IMG/VR virus record: IMGVR_UViG_3300035070_000507
Span: 1-25,315 of that record
Source of the DNA: a virus
Length of the DNA stretch: 25,315 nt
Reading direction: 5' to 3' (one strand)
Positions within the stretch are counted from its first letter, which is position 1. Each line of letters opens with the position of its first letter. The notes beneath the pieces were generated by a model. The model was given only the letters and a program-made list of their open reading frames with translations, was not told where the DNA came from and made no database searches. Shown in pieces: positions 1-6,315 of this stretch. Both the position numbers and the translations under genes were made by a program.

Positions 1-27
1 AATGTAAAATTTTATATTGTTATTCAT
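1..27 (-). CDS. Partial CDS, start of an unidentified protein cut by the window edge
   Basis: An ATG at 27..25 lies two bases after the stop of the preceding gene. It opens a frame reading MNNNIKFYI that runs off the left edge. The tight spacing and A-rich leader match the other small genes of this operon. Nine codons are too few to suggest a function, and the frame may not stay open beyond the window. Confidence 0.35.
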
Positions 28-29
28 TG

Positions 30-254
30 TTACCTGTTTAAATATTCGTTAAAATTAATTCCTATAAAACTACAAAGAATCTCCTCTTCAAACCAAAACA
101 AGTCGTTTATTTCCGTTTCGGTTGGTGGTTTTTCGTGAAATAAATCTTTAATAGTATATTCCAATTCTTTCAATTCATTGTAAGTAAATTCGTGTTGCTT
201 TGCTCCACTCCAAAAATTAAATTCAGTTAAATTTAGTTGTTTAGTGTATTCCAT
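30..254 (-). CDS. Small acidic phage protein, 74 aa (unknown function)
   Basis: The 74-residue protein is acidic and predicted helical, with a Trp/Phe-rich signature: FWSGAKQHEF near residues 14-23, then TETEINDLFWFEEE near 45-58. This pattern (W-GA near the N terminus, later an ETEINDLFWF segment) resembles a small family common in the early regions of tailed phages and of no known function; the family link comes from memory. There is no signal peptide or membrane segment. It begins four bases after the stop of the 36-aa gene upstream and is probably co-transcribed with it from the promoter at 672-701. Confidence 0.8.
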   Translation of the reverse strand: MEYTKQLNLTEFNFWSGAKQHEFTYNELKELEYTIKDLFHEKPPTETEINDLFWFEEEILCSFIGINFNEYLNR

Positions 255-258
255 CTTA

Positions 259-369
259 TTATTTATTTTGTTGTTTAATTTGTTTTTTTAGTTTCTTAAC
301 CAAGTGTAACAAATACAGGTTTTCTGTTGCAGTTGCTAAATCTTTGATTTGTTTAATTGTTTCTTCCAT
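259..369 (-). CDS. Small basic helical peptide, 36 aa
   Basis: The frame encodes 36 residues starting MEETIKQIKDLA and ending in a Lys/Gln-rich tail (KKLKKQIKQQNK), most likely one amphipathic helix. Its ATG shares a base with the stop of the 32-aa membrane peptide upstream (TAATG), an arrangement used repeatedly in this genome. The next gene starts four bases after its stop. It is unrecognised; the case for it is the arrangement and its Lys/Glu-rich composition rather than homology. Confidence 0.5.
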   Translation of the reverse strand: MEETIKQIKDLATATENLYLLHLVKKLKKQIKQQNK

Positions 370-467
370 TATAGTACAAAGTTAAAATTATTAATTATTT
401 GATTAATTATTAGCCTTAAGCCAATTATTGAAATTATTACTAAAGTTATTTTTTGTTTGTTATTCAT
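369..467 (-). CDS. Single-TM micropeptide, 32 aa
   Basis: The frame encodes 32 residues: a short polar start (MNNKQK) followed by a hydrophobic, Ile-rich stretch (ITLVIISIIGLRLII) that could span the membrane once. It starts 11 bases after the stop of the gene upstream and overlaps the next start as TAATG, which favours real translation. AT-rich DNA readily gives Ile-rich frames by chance, so confidence is moderate. A membrane position is an inference from composition; no function is known. Confidence 0.4.
   Translation of the reverse strand: MNNKQKITLVIISIIGLRLIINQIINNFNFVL
377..384 (-). promoter_or_regulatory. Possible promoter -7 box (TAACTTTG)
   Basis: The minus strand reads TAACTTTG, a match to the Bacteroidota -7 consensus TAnnTTTG, eight bases upstream of the ATG of the 36-aa gene. 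No TTG lies 19-21 bases upstream, and the box is inside the 32-aa frame. It is either a weak internal promoter or a chance match. Confidence 0.25.
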
Positions 468-478
468 TTTTTTAGTTT

Positions 479-646
479 TTATTTATTTAATGATATTAGT
501 TTAGTTGCTTTTGAAAAAGAACAACCGCTGTAATCCTCAATCTCTCCATTTAAAGACACAAATACTTCAATATCAAAATCAAATATAAAGTCTGTTCCTA
601 TTGCTTCGCCTCTAAACCACCTTGTATTTTTTTGTAATGCTTTCAT
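479..646 (-). CDS. Small protein, 55 aa, unknown function
   Basis: The protein starts MKALQKNTRWFRG and is predicted beta-rich in the middle (GTDFIFDFDIEVFVSLNGEIEDY). An in-frame ATG 36 bases further upstream (682) would add twelve residues, but that stretch contains the promoter -7 box at 672-679 and lies above the expected transcription start. The start at 646 is therefore chosen. Its leader AACAAACATATTATG is the same as that of the gene at 7419. It is the first gene of a tiny-ORF operon running to the left edge. No family is recognised. Confidence 0.65.
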   Translation of the reverse strand: MKALQKNTRWFRGEAIGTDFIFDFDIEVFVSLNGEIEDYSGCSFSKATKLISLNK

Positions 647-671
647 AATATGTTTGTTTTTGATTATGGTA

Positions 672-701
672 CAAATATACACTTTATTTTTAATTACACA
701 A
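672..701 (-). promoter_or_regulatory. Bacteroidota-type promoter for the leftmost small-gene operon
   Basis: The minus strand reads TTG (701-699), 19 bases, then TATATTTG (679-672). This matches the known Bacteroidota housekeeping-sigma promoter (-33 TTTG or TTG, spacer of about 19-21, -7 TAnnTTTG). Transcription would start near 665, about 20 bases above the ATG at 646. Confidence 0.7.
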
Positions 702-898
702 CAAAAAAAATAAAAAACTTTACAATTTAACTTTTTTTATGTATCAATACTATTTTGATGCTGTTGTAAATTTGTAACATAACTTAATAAAGGAACAAGT
801 GCGCACGTCTACAATAATTTTTTTACATACACAAATAAATTTACTATTTATTGTCAGTCTAAATAAGCTATTTAGAATCATTACAGATAACAAAAATA
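702..898. other. Non-coding, AT-rich stretch between the terminase-side repeat array and the small-gene promoter
   Basis: I see no convincing gene here. A minus-strand frame at 750..917 (55 codons) begins inside repeat copy 1, but its composition does not resemble the neighbouring genes and no promoter or coupling supports it. The palindrome GTGCGCAC at 799-806 stands out in AT-rich DNA. There is a short inverted pair ATCAA/TTGAT around 743-759. No tRNA-like cloverleaf was found. Confidence 0.5.
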
Positions 899-1011
899 CC
901 CCCATTATATTAAACATTCCCCTCCATATTAAACATAGAATTATTTTCTACCCCATCATATTAAACAAAAAAAGGGAGACAAAATTAATTGACCCCCTTC
1001 ATATTAAACAT
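899..1011 (-). repeat. Four copies of an 18-bp G-run motif (ATGTTTAATATGnnGGGG)
   Basis: On the minus strand the motif occurs at 1011-993, 967-951 (first base T instead of A), 936-919 and 917-899. Each copy has TGTTTAATAT, then three variable bases, then four or five G. Start-to-start distances are about 43, 32 and 19 bases; the last two copies are back to back. The array lies directly after the large terminase stop. Copy 4 supplies the G-run of the terminase terminator hairpin. It may be a protein-binding or packaging-recognition array; the function is unknown. Confidence 0.75.
967..999 (-). terminator. Intrinsic terminator of the terminase operon
   Basis: The minus strand reads AAGGGGG, T, CAA, loop TTAATT, TTG, T, CTCCCTT, then a T7 run. 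The arms pair with one G-T wobble and one T-T mismatch. It begins 20 bases after the large terminase stop and sits between repeat copies 4 and 3. Confidence 0.75.
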
Positions 1012-1018
1012 TTTATTT

Positions 1019-2230
1019 TTACCTTATCACATAAACTCCAGAGTTTACTCCTTGCACTAAGTACATCATACCATACCTAATAGCATCTATAAAGTGATTA
1101 AACTTATCTATTGGTGCTTCACCCTTATCCTTCCATACATAGTTGTTTAGCTCTCTTATTATACCGTGAGAACCTCTATCTACTACTATCTCATAGTCTT
1201 GCATAAGTGCAATACCAGATAATATACTACCTTTCTTCTTGATTGTAGGCTTTATGTTAAGACCCAATGTTTTTAGTTCTGATATTAAACGTGGTTCACT
1301 ATTATCACAGATAATCAAATCCATACCACACTCATTCTTATTCCTTGTAGCTACCTCAGATGTGTTTAAATGTGCTTTTCCGTAGATTTCCTTAACCCAA
1401 ACCTTTCTTGCGTGTTTATCTATAGAAATCTTCACAAGTGTCGTTAAATCGGCTGAAAACCCAAAATCCTGCCCATAGCAAGTAAGTTCTGTAGGAATAA
1501 AGTCTCCAACTCTCCATTTTCTTATAATAGTACCTTCTGCTTTCTCAAGCCAACCTCCTAATATCTGATGTTGGTATTTATCTGGTCTCTTACGTTTCAT
1601 TTCGTATATTCTCTGTAGAAACGACTGAGATAAGTTCTTCTTGTTATCCTTATAAGTTGTATGCACATAAGTAACATTACCTTTATTCATATTAGAAGCT
1701 GGTAATACGTTTTCGTTCTGAAAGAATCTTTGATATATCCAATGCTCTTTAGTTGTTGGATTAAGTATCAGTATAACTCTGTTTTGCTTAACTTGTGAAC
1801 GTATAGAGAAGTCTATCTTATCAAAAACACCTTCATCTACAAGTTCCTCTGCTTCATCGACTACAAACGTAGTTATACCATTCAAAGACTTTAAAGCAGC
1901 AGTTTGATTACCAGATGATGTCCTAATACCCTTAAATATGATAGAACTACCTGTTTTAAGGTTCATAATCTCATCTTTAGTTATCCTAAAGTCTTCGTGA
2001 ACACCCATTAGGTTAATTTTCTCAATAAATTCAGGTATAATAGATGTATGTGCTGACATCATCGTATATCTTGAGAATAAAACCTTATGCCCTACCTCAT
2101 AGGTAAGATTTAGCAAGAAAACATTGATTCCAAACGACTTTCCACTACCCCTACCTCCTGTAACAACAAAATACCTACTCTCATTCTTGAAAATAGGTAT
2201 GTATTTCTCGTGTATGTCTATCTTACTCAT
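1019..2230 (-). CDS. terL: Terminase large subunit (XtmB/Terminase_3-like)
   Basis: This is the ATP-driven DNA-packaging motor and headful or end-cutting nuclease that docks on the portal. At 403 residues it is near the usual length for this family. The N-terminal ATPase shows Walker A GGRGSGKS (25-32) and Walker B TFVVDEAEE with D125/E126. The C-terminal RNase H-like nuclease shows YGQDFGFSADLT (D255), IICDN (D309) and FNHFIDAIRYG (D382). The ATG overlaps the last 8 bases of the small-subunit gene, so the pair is probably coupled. A terminator follows the gene. The portal gene is more than 15 kb upstream in transcription order, instead of next door as in most siphoviruses. Confidence 0.96.
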   Translation of the reverse strand: MSKIDIHEKYIPIFKNESRYFVVTGGRGSGKSFGINVFLLNLTYEVGHKVLFSRYTMMSAHTSIIPEFIEKINLMGVHEDFRITKDEIMNLKTGSSIIFKGIRTSSGNQTAALKSLNGITTFVVDEAEELVDEGVFDKIDFSIRSQVKQNRVILILNPTTKEHWIYQRFFQNENVLPASNMNKGNVTYVHTTYKDNKKNLSQSFLQRIYEMKRKRPDKYQHQILGGWLEKAEGTIIRKWRVGDFIPTELTCYGQDFGFSADLTTLVKISIDKHARKVWVKEIYGKAHLNTSEVATRNKNECGMDLIICDNSEPRLISELKTLGLNIKPTIKKKGSILSGIALMQDYEIVVDRGSHGIIRELNNYVWKDKGEAPIDKFNHFIDAIRYGMMYLVQGVNSGVYVIR

Positions 2231-2609
2231 CTTTTGGTGTTACGTCTATAATCTTCTCCTTAATCTTCTTACCTTCAACACTATCTCCAAAGAAATTAAT
2301 CACAGGTGCTTGCACTTTGTTGTTAACAGTCTCTTTATCGTCTCCATAAGCAAAATCCATAAGCAATTTCATATGATTATAGCTACCTTCTTCTGCTTTC
2401 TTAGCTAAACTCTCAAAAGCGTTTACTTCGCTCCCAAATACGTTCTTAATAGCCTTTTTAGCGTATTGTTTCTTCCTATTCTTCTTTGCAGTATTCATTG
2501 CAGGTTTATTAGACCTCTCTTTTTCTGGAATTGGTAACTTGGGAATAGATTTCTTACGACTATTCCCTTTTCTACCATCTGTTGGCTTAATCTCTTGTGA
2601 ATTACTCAT
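2223..2609 (-). CDS. terS: Terminase small subunit candidate
   Basis: The 128-aa protein has a basic, low-complexity N terminus (EIKPTDGRKGNSRKK) of the sort seen in terminase small-subunit-like proteins of Bacteroidota phages. A central helical part (KKQYAKKAIKNVFGSEVNAFESLAKKA) follows, then an acidic C-terminal tail (KIIDVTPKDE). It lies directly before, and overlaps, the large subunit. The role, recognising DNA ends and regulating the motor, is inferred mainly from position and the N-terminal signature; I see no clear helix-turn-helix motif. Its leader (TTTAGTTATCATAATATG) is nearly identical to that of the gene at 19922. Confidence 0.75.
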   Translation of the reverse strand: MSNSQEIKPTDGRKGNSRKKSIPKLPIPEKERSNKPAMNTAKKNRKKQYAKKAIKNVFGSEVNAFESLAKKAEEGSYNHMKLLMDFAYGDDKETVNNKVQAPVINFFGDSVEGKKIKEKIIDVTPKDE

Positions 2610-2642
2610 ATTATGATAACTAAAGTGTTGTTATTTTGTTTT

Positions 2643-3212
2643 TTAAGCATTAATTTTATGAACCCCTTGATGGCATTTATTACAAAGAACCTCTAAATCA
2701 CCTAAACTTTCATTACCTAAACTATTGTAGTTTAAATGATGAACCTGTAAATTCTCTGTTTCAGAACATCTACTGCATTTATAATCAGAAAACTTTAACA
2801 TATTATTTCTAATAGTATTCCATTCTTTTGAGTTTAAATATTGATGATAAATGCTTTTTTTATGCCTGTCAATTAACATAACCCTTGTTGAAACATTGTA
2901 AACACATTCTTCTTGACCATCTATATTCATAGTTCCTAAACAAGTGTCTGAAGTAATATAAAATTTCCATACAACATAACTACCTTCATATTCGTTGTTA
3001 AGTACAAAAGCTACCTTTTCTAAATCAAAATTAACCGACAACAAACTTATTAATCCAGATACATCTTGTTTCTTGTCAAAACTAATATACACTTCTGATT
3101 TATTCTCATAATCAGTACTATCTATTTTAGCTAAATTCATATCAACATCTTTATCGTAATTATTAATATATTTAACTATAACATCTAATAAAGGCTTACT
3201 CACTTCTGTCAT
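2643..3212 (-). CDS. HNH endonuclease with unknown N-terminal domain
   Basis: The C-terminal third is an HNH nuclease module: YLNSKEWNTIRN (125-136), zinc-binding CSRC (C146, C149), the HH pair in VHHLNY (H158, H159), LCNKCHQGVH (C177, C180, H181, H185). The first 120 residues form a beta-rich acidic domain that I do not recognise. HNH proteins beside terminases can be packaging nucleases (as HK97 gp74) or homing-like free-standing nucleases. The position two genes from terL favours the former, but the extra N-terminal domain is unlike small packaging HNH proteins. It is probably transcribed with the methyltransferase genes upstream. Confidence 0.88.
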   Translation of the reverse strand: MTEVSKPLLDVIVKYINNYDKDVDMNLAKIDSTDYENKSEVYISFDKKQDVSGLISLLSVNFDLEKVAFVLNNEYEGSYVVWKFYITSDTCLGTMNIDGQEECVYNVSTRVMLIDRHKKSIYHQYLNSKEWNTIRNNMLKFSDYKCSRCSETENLQVHHLNYNSLGNESLGDLEVLCNKCHQGVHKINA

Positions 3213-3223
3213 TTCTTTGTTTT

Positions 3224-3541
3224 TTAGCTATAGTAATAATAGTTGTCTTGCTGACCTCTTTCCGCATCATAATAGTTCTTAGTAATCTGTATTTCGTACT
3301 CCAATAGACCAGATAAGTAACCACATAGAAAGGTAATATCCTCATCAGATAAGTCATAAACATCTTCTCCTTCTAATATGTCTATTCTTAACACCTCATT
3401 GATGTCAAGGAATAAATCTATTGTAAAATCTTCTCCTTCGTAATAGATAGAAACCTCATTTGGAAGTGGGTTAGATGAAAACCCTTCTGTTGAATATTCT
3501 GGTCTGATTGATAATATCTTGTCCTTTAGTTGTTCTTTCAT
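3224..3541 (-). CDS. Acidic protein, 105 aa, unknown function
   Basis: The 105-residue protein is strongly acidic (EGEDFTIDLFLDINEVLRID, EGEDVYDLSDEDITF) and ends in an unusual tyrosine-rich tail (DNYYYYS). Alternating beta and helix is predicted, with no membrane segment or known motif. It sits 11 bases after the methyltransferase and 11 bases before the HNH gene. It could be a DNA mimic or an accessory of its neighbours; charge is the only support for that idea. Confidence 0.75.
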   Translation of the reverse strand: MKEQLKDKILSIRPEYSTEGFSSNPLPNEVSIYYEGEDFTIDLFLDINEVLRIDILEGEDVYDLSDEDITFLCGYLSGLLEYEIQITKNYYDAERGQQDNYYYYS

Positions 3542-3551
3542 AATGTACTTT

Positions 3552-4307
3552 TTAAAACATTGTTAGTTGTGATGTAAATGGTTTTATTCTTTTTTCAGCG
3601 TAATCACATTGCTCTTTACTTATTTCGCTACCAATATATTCGTGTCCTTCAATAACACAAGCAACAGCAGTAGTTCCTGTTCCCATAAAAGGGTCGTAAA
3701 TAATACTATTAGGTTTAGCATAAGTATTTGTTAGTTTTCTTACAAACTCCGTACTAAAAGTAGCTTTGTTTAAGTCAGTAGAACTGTCATTATTTTTAGC
3801 GTTTATGAAATTAAAAACATTCTCATAGACAGATTGACCTGTTTCTCTTTTACTTAACTCCTTTTTATTACATTTAAAAGTATGGAACTCATCCTTTCTA
3901 CAAAATACATAAACGTATTCAACTATTCTTGTCATTTTATTGTGAGATACGTTATTAGGTGTAGCAGAGTTTTTTTTCCATACAATGATGTCTGCTAAAG
4001 TAAAATCACTTCTCCTAATAATATCAGCTACAACCAAACTCATTAAAGTAGTGTTCTCTGTTCCGTAACTCATATTGTAAAGAACAACTCCATCGTTTTT
4101 TAACACCTTGTTAAACCCTTTGAATATTTCTAAAGTCCAATCAATGTACTCTTCATTACTCATACCATCTTTGTACAAGTCATAACCTCTATCTTTTGAA
4201 TTAGGTCTTATTATATTATATGGAGGAGAGGTAACAACTAAGTCAATAGTTTTAGAGTCCATCCTAACCATAGTATCTATATTACTTTCGTTGTATATCT
4301 TATTCAT
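3552..4307 (-). CDS. Site-specific DNA methyltransferase (beta-class, N6-adenine or N4-cytosine)
   Basis: The enzyme transfers a methyl group from S-adenosylmethionine to a base in DNA. Catalytic motif IV is TSPPYN (residues 26-31 from the chosen start). The AdoMet-binding motif I is DPFMGTGTTAVAC near residue 205. The order IV then I marks the beta class. TSPPY fits an N4-cytosine or an N6-adenine enzyme; sequence alone does not settle it. A start at 4340 is possible, but 4307 gives the common MNKIYNE opening and an 8-base overlap with the upstream gene instead of 41, so it is preferred. No restriction enzyme lies beside it, so an orphan phage methylase is likely, perhaps protecting against host restriction. 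Confidence 0.93.
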   Translation of the reverse strand: MNKIYNESNIDTMVRMDSKTIDLVVTSPPYNIIRPNSKDRGYDLYKDGMSNEEYIDWTLEIFKGFNKVLKNDGVVLYNMSYGTENTTLMSLVVADIIRRSDFTLADIIVWKKNSATPNNVSHNKMTRIVEYVYVFCRKDEFHTFKCNKKELSKRETGQSVYENVFNFINAKNNDSSTDLNKATFSTEFVRKLTNTYAKPNSIIYDPFMGTGTTAVACVIEGHEYIGSEISKEQCDYAEKRIKPFTSQLTMF

Positions 4308-4575
4308 AAGCACCTGTTGTTTTATTTCTAACCTCATCACTTCTCTTTACTTCTGTAAATTCTTTTGATTGATTCTCAAAACCTAATCTTGATATAATAT
4401 TTATACCTACAATTTCAACTGGCTCTGAAATATTTAATTTAGATAACACTTTTTTATTGTAAAACATATTGCCATCATTCTTGTAAACCAATTTATTTAA
4501 CTCATAGGTTCTGTTTTTGTAACTTATTGTTAAATCACAGAATACTATTTCTTTTAAACTTACATCACTATTCAT
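4300..4575 (-). CDS. Small protein, 91 aa, unknown function
   Basis: The first two thirds look beta-rich (LKEIVFCDLTISYKNRTYEL, VEIVGINIISRLGF) and the C-terminal tail is charged (EFTEVKRSDEVRNKTTG). It lies between the ParB-like gene (3-base gap) and the methyltransferase (8-base overlap). This suggests a shared role or a coupled expression unit with them. No known domain is recognised. Confidence 0.75.
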   Translation of the reverse strand: MNSDVSLKEIVFCDLTISYKNRTYELNKLVYKNDGNMFYNKKVLSKLNISEPVEIVGINIISRLGFENQSKEFTEVKRSDEVRNKTTGAYE

Positions 4576-4578
4576 ATA

Positions 4579-5331
4579 TTAATGATTTTTTATATTATTG
4601 TATGTAGTTATCTTGCTTTGTATGTGCTTTTTAAACTCAGTTATAGATGTTAGTTTAGGATGGTTTATTGAAGCCATATCGTCATATTCTGATATTATGT
4701 AATCCATAACATTATAATCTACATTTTCTTTACTGTAAGCAATAGCAATTAACTCTCTAATTGAAAATGCCTGTATCTTAGATTTAGTGTATTTTACTAC
4801 TAAGTTAGATAACTTTTCAAGTAAATAGTAAGCTAACTCTTCATTTTTAATATAGGCTTTACCTTTCTTGAATCTTGAAGCACTAAATTGACCAAAGAAG
4901 CAATTAATAATATTACCTACAGATAACATTTTATTATGTCTCAAATAAGCCTCATAAACAATATTGTACTCTTCATTTTCTTTCGCAAATGCTTTCAAAT
5001 AATCAACATTAGTCCAAGCCTTGTTTCCGTTGTTTAAGTTTATAATACAATCTAAGTGTTCTTTTTCTTTATCAGTGTCAATCCAATCAACTATGTAAGC
5101 TGGAATTGTTGATTGATTTAAGAATTTAGCACACTGTATTCTGTGGTGTCCTTCAATTACATCCCCTTTTGACGATATAACTATTGGCATCATCCATCCA
5201 AACTGCTTTAGCTTTAATTTAAAGTTTTCAGCGTGTTTAATAACGGTATCTCTATTTATAGATGCCATCTTTACTTCATTTAATGGGTAATAAGGATTAT
5301 AATTTCCTCTTTTAATTTCTTGATTAATCAT
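4579..5331 (-). CDS. ParB/sulfiredoxin-like protein
   Basis: The N-terminal part carries the ParB-like fold signature: PLNEVKMASINRD (16-28), MMPIVISSKGDVIEGHHRI (47-65) with the GHHR form of the GxxR box at 61-64, and a following CAKFL helix. In phages such domains are often found next to DNA methyltransferases and may bind CTP or act as nucleases or DNA-binding modules. The remaining 150 residues are helical and unrecognised. It is the first gene after a consensus promoter (5373-5402). This makes it the leader of the ParB, methyltransferase, HNH and terminase unit. Confidence 0.88.
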   Translation of the reverse strand: MINQEIKRGNYNPYYPLNEVKMASINRDTVIKHAENFKLKLKQFGWMMPIVISSKGDVIEGHHRIQCAKFLNQSTIPAYIVDWIDTDKEKEHLDCIINLNNGNKAWTNVDYLKAFAKENEEYNIVYEAYLRHNKMLSVGNIINCFFGQFSASRFKKGKAYIKNEELAYYLLEKLSNLVVKYTKSKIQAFSIRELIAIAYSKENVDYNVMDYIISEYDDMASINHPKLTSITEFKKHIQSKITTYNNIKNH

Positions 5332-5372
5332 TTTGTTTTGTTTTTAATTATTAATATTATTTTGTTATGAGA

Positions 5373-5402
5373 CAAATCTACAATACTTTTTTAGATTGAC
5401 AA
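5373..5402 (-). promoter_or_regulatory. Bacteroidota-type promoter for the ParB/methylase/terminase unit
   Basis: The minus strand reads TTG (5402-5400), 19 bases, TAGATTTG (5380-5373), a full match to the TTG-19-TAnnTTTG type. Expected transcription start is near 5366, about 35 bases before the ParB-like ATG. It lies between the terminator/33-bp repeat and the gene. Confidence 0.8.
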
Positions 5403-5410
5403 TACTTTTT
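5381..5410 (-). repeat. Tandem 11-bp repeat AAAAAGTATTG overlapping the promoter
   Basis: AAAAAGTATTG occurs on the minus strand at 5410-5400 and 5391-5381, 19 bases apart. The first copy ends in the -33 TTG and the second directly abuts the -7 box. This placement is what an operator would have. The regulator is unknown. Confidence 0.6.
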
Positions 5411-5417
5411 AACAAAT

Positions 5418-5450
5418 TTTAACATTTCTTTAACATTTCTTTAACATTTA
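5418..5450. repeat. Left copy of a 33-bp perfect inverted repeat (11-bp units)
   Basis: This segment is the exact reverse complement of 12961-12993. Inside it, CATTTCTTTAA-type units recur every 11 bases, about one helical turn. It lies between the terminator of the DUF3310 gene and the promoter of the ParB-like gene. Confidence 0.85.
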
Positions 5451-5454
5451 AACT

Positions 5455-5481
5455 AAAAAAGGAAGCTAATTAGCCTCCCTT
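5455..5481 (-). terminator. Intrinsic terminator at the end of the DNA-metabolism module
   Basis: The minus strand reads AAGGGAGGCT, AATT loop, AGCTTCCTTT followed by further T. The stem of about 10 pairs includes the last codons and stop of the DUF3310 gene. It ends the long operon just before the ParB promoter. Confidence 0.8.
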
Positions 5482-5669
5482 AATAGTTCTATCTCTCTCT
5501 CTAAGTAATCCTTTGCTTTAATCAAGTCAAGCAATTCATCTTGTTTCTTACCTGCTCTTGCAACATACTTAATGATATTACCTCTACAGAAGTTCAAGTC
5601 GTAATCCCTTATAACATCTATAATGTCATAGTCTTTACCATTCTCGTAATGTGGTTGTGTGCCTCTCAT
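5466..5669 (-). CDS. DUF3310 small protein
   Basis: The 67-aa protein matches the DUF3310 pattern: QPHYENGKDYDIIDVI (5-20), then FCRGNIIKYVARAGKK (27-42) and a helix with DLIKAKDYLEREI. The family is widespread in phages and is sometimes labelled nucleotide kinase on thin evidence. Its true role is unsettled, though it usually lies among nucleotide and replication genes, as here. It is the last gene of the long DNA-metabolism operon; its stop codon is within the terminator hairpin. Confidence 0.9.
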   Translation of the reverse strand: MRGTQPHYENGKDYDIIDVIRDYDLNFCRGNIIKYVARAGKKQDELLDLIKAKDYLEREIELLREAN

Positions 5670-5671
5670 AA

Positions 5672-5740
5672 TTAGTTGTCTTTAATCGTAACTATTATTT
5701 TTATTACTATTATTATAAGTACTATAATTATTATTCCCAT
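5672..5740 (-). CDS. Possible 21-aa hydrophobic micropeptide
   Basis: The frame MGIIIIVLIIVIKIIVTIKDN sits exactly between two genes, ending 2 bases before the DUF3310 start and beginning 16 bases after the stop upstream. It would be almost entirely a membrane helix. Its codons are mostly ATA/ATT, so a chance frame in ATAAT-rich DNA is a real alternative. Confidence 0.3.
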   Translation of the reverse strand: MGIIIIVLIIIVIKIIVTIKDN

Positions 5741-5756
5741 AATTTATTTATTTACG

Positions 5757-6305
5757 TTATACTAGAAATGAACTTCCTAAATCAGACTCGCCTTGTATTA
5801 TCTGACATTTATCTTTATTCTTCCAGCTCCAAGATTTAATCCTTAAACTAACAATCTCTCTTACCTCATCCCTTTTGTCTTGTGGAACGCTATCTATAAG
5901 GATGTCTAAGCTATCTTTACCCTTGTTTAGTATGTTTGTATGTAAGTTCTGTTTAACGTCTTTAATCGCCTTCTTTTGAGTCTGCTCTATTGACAGAAAC
6001 TCTTCAGCTCTATCATTAAAGTAAATATTATATCTGTTTCTAAATACTGCATAAGACTTGTAGTAAATACCTATCTTATGTAAAGCGTGGGTTATAGATG
6101 AACGACCTTTATTAACTCCTCTTAACTCAAACCATTCTGAAATCATCCTATCATTCATAAAGTTTAAATCCTTTAGAATCTTATAGAAAAGTGTTCTGGT
6201 AATCATTATCTCTGTTTCCCTTGAATCACTATTTAACTGTATTCCTGTTAACTGTTCAAAGTCTCTTGCTAATTCGTCTGCATTATCTTTATTGTATCCT
6301 AACAT
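5757..6305 (-). CDS. DnaA domain IV-like DNA-binding protein (replication initiator candidate)
   Basis: Residues about 29-85 resemble the C-terminal DNA-binding domain of DnaA: a helix with ITRTLFYKILKDL, then a segment with GRSSITHALHKI (67-78). The latter is comparable to the GRDHSTVLHACRKI signature that reads DnaA boxes. There is no AAA+ ATPase domain in its 182 residues. The second half is helical and charged, ending GESDLGSSFLV. Among phages such short proteins may bind an origin or recruit replication factors; that function is inferred. It lies between a small acidic protein and DUF3310 in the DNA-metabolism operon. Confidence 0.65.
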   Translation of the reverse strand: MLGYNKDNADELARDFEQLTGIQLNSDSRETEIMITRTLFYKILKDLNFMNDRMISEWFELRGVNKGRSSITHALHKIGIYYKSYAVFRNRYNIYFNDRAEEFLSIEQTQKKAIKDVKQNLHTNILNKGKDSLDILIDSVPQDKRDEVREIVSLRIKSWSWKNKDKCQIIQGESDLGSSFLV

Positions 6306-6315
6306 ATTGTTTGTT

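Noticed and set aside
799-806. Palindrome GTGCGCAC as an operator or attachment site
   Set aside because: A single 8-bp palindrome with no second copy in the nearby non-coding DNA is not enough evidence. It is noted only as unusual for AT-rich DNA.
750-917. Minus-strand 55-codon frame starting in repeat copy 1
   Set aside because: No coupling or promoter, Cys-rich odd composition unlike neighbours, and it lies downstream of the terminase terminator. Probably chance, kept only as a remark.
899-1011. CRISPR-like array
   Set aside because: The four repeats are short, imperfect and unequally spaced (19-43 bases), and there are no cas genes.
799-1080. Plus-strand open frame of 93 codons across the repeat array
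   Set aside because: It starts with GTG, runs antisense over the repeats, terminator and terminase end, has no promoter, and its composition is that of translated AT-rich non-coding DNA.
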